Assembly (NCBI GenBank): GCA_946891915.1 | Contig: CAMPNN010000034.1 | Coordinates: 1-10,728, forward strand | Direction: 5' to 3' | DNA: 10,728 nucleotides | Origin: an uncultured Bifidobacteriaceae bacterium | GTDB lineage: Bacteria > Actinomycetota > Actinomycetes > Actinomycetales > Bifidobacteriaceae | Shown here: positions 7,282 to 10,728 of the stretch, piece after piece | Position numbering within the stretch: the stretch's first letter is position 1 | Layout: every line of letters begins with the position of its first letter | The notes under the pieces: model-generated | What the model saw: only the letters and a program-made list of their open reading frames with translations | Database searches by the model: none | What the model was told of the DNA's origin: nothing | Position numbers and translations under genes: made by a program

Positions 7282-7297
7282 CCGGAAAATTTTCCGG
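7282..7297. repeat. Perfect 16-bp palindrome
   Basis: CCGGAAAATTTTCCGG is a perfect inverted repeat without a spacer. It ends 17 bp before the first unit of the tandem palindrome array. It could be a protein site or part of the same composite region; nothing more can be said from sequence. Confidence 0.6.
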
Positions 7298-7314
7298 CAA
7301 ATGTTCAATAAAAA

Positions 7315-7506
7315 CGATTATTCCTTTACATCGTTGTAAAGAAAAAATCGAAATCAAGACAAAAAACGATTAAAACTTTACAACCGTGTAAAGTTTCGAT
7401 CGAATATCAGCCGAAAAACGATTAAAACTTTACAGCAGTGTAAAGGAAATGTCGAAATCAAGCCAAAAAACGATTATTCCTTTACACGAGTGTAAAGGAA
7501 TAATCG
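7315..7506. repeat. Tandem array of four 36-bp palindromes at 52-bp period
   Basis: Units start at 7315, 7367, 7419 and 7471. Each is CGATTA-N3-CTTTACA, a 4-nt centre, then TGTAAAG and an imperfect complement ending TCG. Centres differ in every unit: TCGT, ACCG, GCAG, CGAG. The core CTTTACA-N4-TGTAAAG is identical in all four, while arm middles vary; unit 4 is fully symmetric. Spacers are all 16 bp, close to AAATCAAGCCAAAAAA. Fifty-two bp is about five helical turns, so cores fall on one face of DNA. On the minus strand each unit is followed by a T-run, so the units also resemble terminators downstream of truA. I do not recognise the element. Confidence 0.95.
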
Positions 7507-7565
7507 CGCGCTAAATCGCAGCGCTCAAGCAGGTCGTCAGCGTACACCAATCACAACCAAACTAA

Positions 7566-7650
7566 CCTGCCCTGCCTTCGTCTTTATTGACGAAGGCAGA
7601 CCTCGCTTGCGTGGAAAGTCCACTGGACTTTCCACCTGAGCAAGCTCAGC
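7566..7650 (-). repeat. 85-bp double-hairpin element, copy B
   Basis: Hairpin 1 is CTGCCTTCGTC / GACGAAGGCAG (7572-7582 and 7589-7599, 6-nt loop). Hairpin 2 is GTGGAAAGTCCA (7611-7622) pairing with TGGACTTTCCAC (7624-7635) around one base, with an outer stem GCTTGC/GCAAGC and a CTGA bulge. Compared with copy A, paired positions change together. The TGA stop codon of truA lies inside this copy (7646-7648). Confidence 0.85.
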
Positions 7651-8614
7651 GAATCGAAGTGACTTCTCGCGCATTATGCAGCTCGAAGTCGTCGATTCGC
7701 AACTCAGCCGAATCGCGGCGAGCGCGAATCTGCTCAGCACGCGACGCAAGTTCCTCATCCGGCGGATACGCCACATACTCCAAAGTCAACCCATGCGGAG
7801 CAATCGGACCAGTAGAACCCTCTCGAATCGGCCTATTAATCTTATCAACAAACCAATCAATCGAACGCTTGCCACAACCAATCTGCACAGAAGCTTGCAC
7901 AAGCGAGCGCACCATGTTATGCGCAAAAGCATCAGCAACAATCGTAAACTCAATCAAGCCCTGCTCAACAGGCGGCACGCAACCAGTTTTAAGCTCAACG
8001 CGCGAATCTCCCAAACTCTCGCCCACTCTCTCCCAGCGAGCCTCAATCACCTTGCGAATCGTAGTACCACCAGGATTTGGACGCGCAAAAGAGCCAAAAT
8101 CATGAAGCCCAAGCATAAACTGCGCAGCCGCATTCATAGCGTCAACATCCAACACATCGTCAAGCTGCAAAACAAAACCGCGCATACGAGGATCACGCAT
8201 AGCCTTACAAGAACCATCCGAAATTCGGTACACGTAAGTGCGCTCCAGCGCAGAAAACCTAGCATCAAAACCGCAAGGCGCCACACTCACACCGTGCAGC
8301 GAAATATCTTGCGGCAAAACGTGACGCAACCTGTACTCAAGCGCAGCAACTCCATCCAACCCAGTATGCCCAATACAGCGCTGCAAAGTCTCTTCAGAAA
8401 CATCAAGATGGCAAACCTGATGCGAAGCATGAACGCCAGTATCCGTGCGACCGGCAACAGTAACGCGAAGAGGCTCGTTTACATCACACTCAGGTACGCG
8501 CAAAACCATGTGCAAAGCCGACTCAAGTTCACCCTGGACGGTGCGCAAAACCGGCTGCTTAGCCCAACCGTAAAATCCGCCGCCATCGTAAGCTAAATCT
8601 AAGCGAAGTCGCAT
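7646..8614 (-). CDS. truA: tRNA pseudouridine synthase A (TruA)
   Basis: TruA converts uridine to pseudouridine at positions 38-40 of the tRNA anticodon stem-loop. Seen here: MRLRLDLAYDGGGFYGWAKQ at the N-terminus, the catalytic motif AGRTDTGVHA (54-63, nucleophile Asp58), FDARFSALERTYVYRI in the middle, and FAHNMVRSLVQASVQIGCG near the C-terminus. At 322 residues it is longer than the ~270 of E. coli, mostly through internal insertions and a charged tail (RAEQIRARRDSAELRIDDFE). The start at 8612-8614 has GGAAAGG 6 nt upstream. It begins 27 nt after the hydrolase gene and is probably co-transcribed with it. The last codons run into a repeat element, which supplies the stop codon. A 306-codon open frame on the opposite strand is a shadow. 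Confidence 0.96.
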   Translation of the reverse strand: MRLRLDLAYDGGGFYGWAKQPVLRTVQGELESALHMVLRVPECDVNEPLRVTVAGRTDTGVHASHQVCHLDVSEETLQRCIGHTGLDGVAALEYRLRHVLPQDISLHGVSVAPCGFDARFSALERTYVYRISDGSCKAMRDPRMRGFVLQLDDVLDVDAMNAAAQFMLGLHDFGSFARPNPGGTTIRKVIEARWERVGESLGDSRVELKTGCVPPVEQGLIEFTIVADAFAHNMVRSLVQASVQIGCGKRSIDWFVDKINRPIREGSTGPIAPHGLTLEYVAYPPDEELASRAEQIRARRDSAELRIDDFELHNAREVTSIR

Positions 8615-8641
8615 TCAAAACCTTTCCAAACAGACTTTCAA

Positions 8642-9928
8642 CTAGCTTTTCTTATCCGAAGAGCCGCCCGCAAGCGCAAAAGCACTCATAACACTACGAA
8701 TCAGCTCATAAGTTTTTGAATCCATATGCATCGCAACCTTCAATAATTTAGGAACAACTTCTGACCAATGCGAAGACATCTCGTCGAAAGTCGGGTACCC
8801 TAAACTGCTAAAAATGCTGTAAACGCTGTCAATCCTGCGCTTGCGCTCCTCAAACGACAAATTCATCATCCAATCGTTCGTAGCCTTAGAAACGGCCAGC
8901 GCGCGCGGAGTTACGCAATCGCAGTAGTCAAAATCGCCATCCTTAACTTGCCAATACATGCCAAAATGTTGCATTAAGCCAATCGAGTCGGCAACCGTAA
9001 CTTTATACGGCACACCCGTATTCATAATCAAACCAATAAAAGCAGACTGCGGCACAACTTTTTCGATTCTGCTAGAAACGTGCGCAAAAACCGCAGGATC
9101 AACAACGTCCGAACCAAAGCTAGGGCCGTCCATAGAGTAGATTTTTGACACAAGATTTCCAAGTTTTTCATCCTCGGCATCTAATCGCATAGCCGCATAA
9201 GCCGCCATATTGCCGCCTTTTGAGTGGCCGACAACAATAATATTCGGATTATTATTAGGCTGATTTGAAGGGGAAGATTTTGAAGTGTACGAGTTATAAG
9301 AAGAGTTAGAAGAAGACGACTTAGAAGAAGACGACTTTGAAAAGTACGCTAAAATTTTCTGCAAAAAGTTTTTATTAGCATAATTTTTACTATAACGCTG
9401 CGCTATCGAAATAAGATATTCCGCAGCCGACTCCTGCGCTGGAACCGGGCAACGGAAAGCCATGTTAAAATCTTCCTTCCAACCAACAAGCGTATTGTCA
9501 GTGCCGCGATACGACACAACCAACGTATGCGGATTGTCAATTCCCTCACACTCGCTAAGATCAAAAGTTACTCCAGAAAACTGCTGCTCTAAAGATTCGT
9601 CAATATTTGATTCATCAAACCTTTCAAGATACTCCCCTACGCGAATTCCCCTATACCTAGGGCTGGAGGCGACAGCAAGAAGCAGCTTTCTGCGGAATTT
9701 ATCTACTTTAGGAGACCCAGAAGCAAACATTGACGAATAGTCTTCTATTCTAAGCAATTCGTTAATAGATACAGTTGAAATATTCTTTGGATTATCGCAA
9801 TATTTTGGCACAGACGTTGGCATATTAATATAAGCTAGCTCGCACAAAATCAGCGCATCCACGGCATTAAACTTGCGCTGAGCGAAGGTAGAGAAATCGT
9901 TGCGCAACAAATCAATAACATTCGACAT
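8642..9928 (-). CDS. DUF2974 / Mbeg1-like alpha/beta-hydrolase
   Basis: The product looks like the Mbeg1-like (DUF2974) branch of lipase-class alpha/beta-hydrolases; the substrate is unknown. It opens with NAVDALILCELAYINM (21-36), a typical family start. VVSYRGTDNTLVGWKEDFNM (137-156) resembles the lipase_3 RGT motif. The nucleophile elbow is GHSKGGNMAAYAA (234-246, Ser236). SMDGPSF (265-271) and His321 in MQHFGMYWQV are candidates for the other catalytic residues. A Ser/Asn/Lys-rich low-complexity insert (198-228) sits just before the nucleophile strand. There is no signal peptide, so it is probably cytoplasmic. It lies between rplQ and truA and has no ribosome binding site; a -10-like sequence lies just upstream. 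Start ATG at 9926-9928. Confidence 0.85.
   Translation of the reverse strand: MSNVIDLLRNDFSTFAQRKFNAVDALILCELAYINMPTSVPKYCDNPKNISTVSINELLRIEDYSSMFASGSPKVDKFRRKLLLAVASSPRYRGIRVGEYLERFDESNIDESLEQQFSGVTFDLSECEGIDNPHTLVVSYRGTDNTLVGWKEDFNMAFRCPVPAQESAAEYLISIAQRYSKNYANKNFLQKILAYFSKSSSSKSSSSNSSYNSYTSKSSPSNQPNNNPNIIVVGHSKGGNMAAYAAMRLDAEDEKLGNLVSKIYSMDGPSFGSDVVDPAVFAHVSSRIEKVVPQSAFIGLIMNTGVPYKVTVADSIGLMQHFGMYWQVKDGDFDYCDCVTPRALAVSKATNDWMMNLSFEERKRRIDSVYSIFSSLGYPTFDEMSSHWSEVVPKLLKVAMHMDSKTYELIRSVMSAFALAGGSSDKKS
9308..9337 (-). repeat. In-frame 15-bp tandem duplication coding for Ser-rich insert
   Basis: TTAGAAGAAGACGAC occurs twice in a row (9308-9322 and 9323-9337) and codes on the minus strand for alternating Lys and four Ser inside the hydrolase's low-complexity insert. 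Being a multiple of three, copy-number changes would keep the frame. Confidence 0.85.
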
Positions 9929-9937
9929 AATTCAATA

Positions 9938-9966
9938 ATAATACAAAAAACGAGCCGAGGAATTAA
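9938..9966 (-). promoter_or_regulatory. Possible promoter of the DUF2974 hydrolase gene
   Basis: TATTAT (9938-9943) on the minus strand matches the -10 consensus at five of six bases and lies 9 nt before the ATG. TTAATT (9961-9966, the loop of the rplQ terminator) is a weak -35 at 17-bp spacing. The transcript would start at or next to the ATG, which fits the missing ribosome binding site. Confidence 0.35.
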
Positions 9967-9976
9967 CCTCGGCTCG
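9945..9976 (-). terminator. Rho-independent terminator of the rpoA-rplQ transcript
   Basis: CGAGCCGAGG (complement of 9967-9976) and CCTCGGCTCG (complement of 9951-9960) form a perfect 10-bp GC-rich stem with loop TTAATT, followed by TTTTTT (9945-9950). It lies about 80 nt downstream of the rplQ stop codon and 16 nt before the hydrolase ATG. Confidence 0.92.
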
Positions 9977-10025
9977 CTGTAGCGATTCTTTTAAAAAGTG
10001 ATTTTACGCTTTATTTTAAGATTCA

Positions 10026-10043
10026 CTTTACCGATGCGTAAAG
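10026..10043. promoter_or_regulatory. Single CTTTAC-N6-GTAAAG palindrome
   Basis: This site just past the rplQ stop codon has the same outer arms and spacing as the cores of the tandem array at 7315-7506, but its inner pair is C/C in place of A/T. It may be chance in AT-rich sequence. Confidence 0.3.
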
Positions 10044-10055
10044 CTGGAACGCAAA

Positions 10056-10490
10056 CTACTCGGCAGCTTCTTCCTTAGCTGCTACCTTAGTAGCTGCTTC
10101 AGCTTCCTTCACAACAGCCTTCTTTGGGCTTACTGGCTCGGTTACAAGCTCAATAATAGCCTGTGGAGCTGTGTCACCACGACGTGGAGCAATCTTCACG
10201 ATACGGGTGTAGCCACCTTCACGCTGCTTCATCTGCTCAGCAATGCGAGTGAAAAGCACGTGAACCACGGACTTGTTGCGAATCACGCGCAACACGCGAC
10301 GACGCGAATGCAAATCGCCACGCTTAGCGAATGAAATCAAACGCTCAGCAAGCGGGCGAAGACGCTTTGCCTTTGGCAACGTCGTCACAATACGACCGTG
10401 CTGGAAGAGGCTGGTCGCCATGTTGGCCAGCATCAGGCGCTCATGAGCCGGGCTAGAAGCCAGACGAGGGCCTTGTTTCGGTGTAGGCAT
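10056..10490 (-). CDS. rplQ: 50S ribosomal protein L17
   Basis: L17 is a structural protein of the large ribosomal subunit. The 144-residue product has the family core: [20 protein letters not shown] (16-35), then [20 protein letters not shown] (36-55) and [18 protein letters not shown], with [20 protein letters not shown] near 92-111. It is longer than the ~127-residue E. coli protein because of an Ala/Glu/Lys-rich tail ([17 protein letters not shown]), common in actinobacteria. The ATG at 10488-10490 is preceded by AAGGAG, 5 nt away. It follows rpoA by 77 nt, the usual order at the end of the alpha operon, and is closed by a strong terminator. Confidence 0.97.
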   Translation of the reverse strand: MPTPKQGPRLASSPAHERLMLANMATSLFQHGRIVTTLPKAKRLRPLAERLISFAKRGDLHSRRRVLRVIRNKSVVHVLFTRIAEQMKQREGGYTRIVKIAPRRGDTAPQAIIELVTEPVSPKKAVVKEAEAATKVAAKEEAAE

Positions 10491-10567
10491 TATTACTCCT
10501 TATTGTCGCAACATTCAGGTGGGCATCAACCCGAACATCCAAATGTTACGACGATTGCAGGCGGATT

Positions 10568-10728
10568 CTACTCGTCTTCAGGCGAGAAGAAAGTGCCACC
10601 TTCGAGATTATTGGCGTCGAAGCCAATCGGCGAAGCCTTCAAAGACAGACCCATTGCCTGCAACTTTTCCTTAACTTCATCGATGGATTTCATGCCGAAA
10701 TTACGAATATCGAGCAAATCCTGCTCAG
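10568..10728 (-). CDS. rpoA: RNA polymerase alpha subunit, C-terminal end (runs off right edge)
   Basis: Only the last 52 codons and the TAG stop are present. They encode [40 protein letters not shown] and [12 protein letters not shown], the end of the alpha C-terminal domain, which contacts UP-element DNA and activators. The rest of the gene is upstream on the minus strand outside the window. It is followed by rplQ, as in most bacteria. Confidence 0.95.
   Translation of the reverse strand, partial: EQDLLDIRNFGMKSIDEVKEKLQAMGLSLKASPIGFDANNLEGGTFFSPEDE

Larger units (their letters stand above)
7017..7645. other. Non-coding, palindrome-rich region between truA and tRNA-Ser
   Basis: This 629-nt gap holds the possible tRNA promoter, hairpin relative C, a 16-bp palindrome, the 52-bp-period palindrome array and element B. 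No open frame in it has a ribosome binding site or a protein-like product; the frames of 60-75 codons are by-products of the repeats. Confidence 0.75.

Noticed and set aside
7090..7311. Small open frames on both strands between tRNA-Ser and the array
   Set aside because: No ribosome binding site and no protein-like features; explained by hairpin C and GC-rich palindromes.
7315..7506. CRISPR array
   Set aside because: Spacers are 16 bp and nearly identical while variation is in the 4-nt centres of the repeats; no cas genes are present.
7676..8596. Plus-strand open frame of 306 codons
   Set aside because: It is antisense to truA over nearly the whole length; the truA frame has the catalytic AGRTDTGVHA motif, and the antisense product is Arg/Asn/Ser-rich with no motif.

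Overview
This window looks like a chromosomal stretch from an AT-leaning member of the Bifidobacteriaceae, most likely Gardnerella or a close relative. The evidence is the order rpoA-rplQ-(insert)-truA with nusA-infB close by, an IF-2 with a long Ala/Gly/Arg-rich linker, a NusA with no acidic C-terminal repeats, and AT-rich coding. The genus is inferred from these features; no database search was made.

Layout, left to right. From 1 to 2509 the minus strand carries the nusA-infB transcription/translation pair; infB runs off the left edge before its G domain. From 2658 to 6613 the plus strand carries three exported proteins: an Asn-rich lipoprotein divergent from nusA, an orphan family-1 (MalE-like) solute-binding lipoprotein with no permease or ATPase beside it, and a membrane-anchored surface protein with an unusual acidic Ala/Glu-rich cytoplasmic tail. 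A symmetric terminator at 6671-6713 closes this block. A 12-bp tandem repeat lies upstream of the solute-binding gene.

From 6614 to 7645 there is almost no protein coding. A minus-strand tRNA-Ser(CGA) with its own terminator sits at 6931-7016. Around it lies a dense set of palindromes: two 85-bp double-hairpin elements (6796-6880 and 7566-7650) whose stems vary by paired, compensatory changes; a diverged relative at 7177-7223; a perfect 16-bp palindrome; and four 36-bp palindromes at an exact 52-bp period (7315-7506), each with the core CTTTACA-N4-TGTAAAG and a different central tetranucleotide. This is the most unusual part of the window. I do not recognise the array as any named element.

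From 7646 to 10728 the minus strand carries, in transcription order, the 3' end of rpoA, rplQ with a strong terminator, a DUF2974/Mbeg1-like alpha/beta-hydrolase gene, and truA. The hydrolase gene has a -10-like hexamer inside the rplQ terminator tail and no ribosome binding site, suggesting a leaderless or nearly leaderless message. truA ends inside one copy of the double-hairpin element, which supplies its stop codon.
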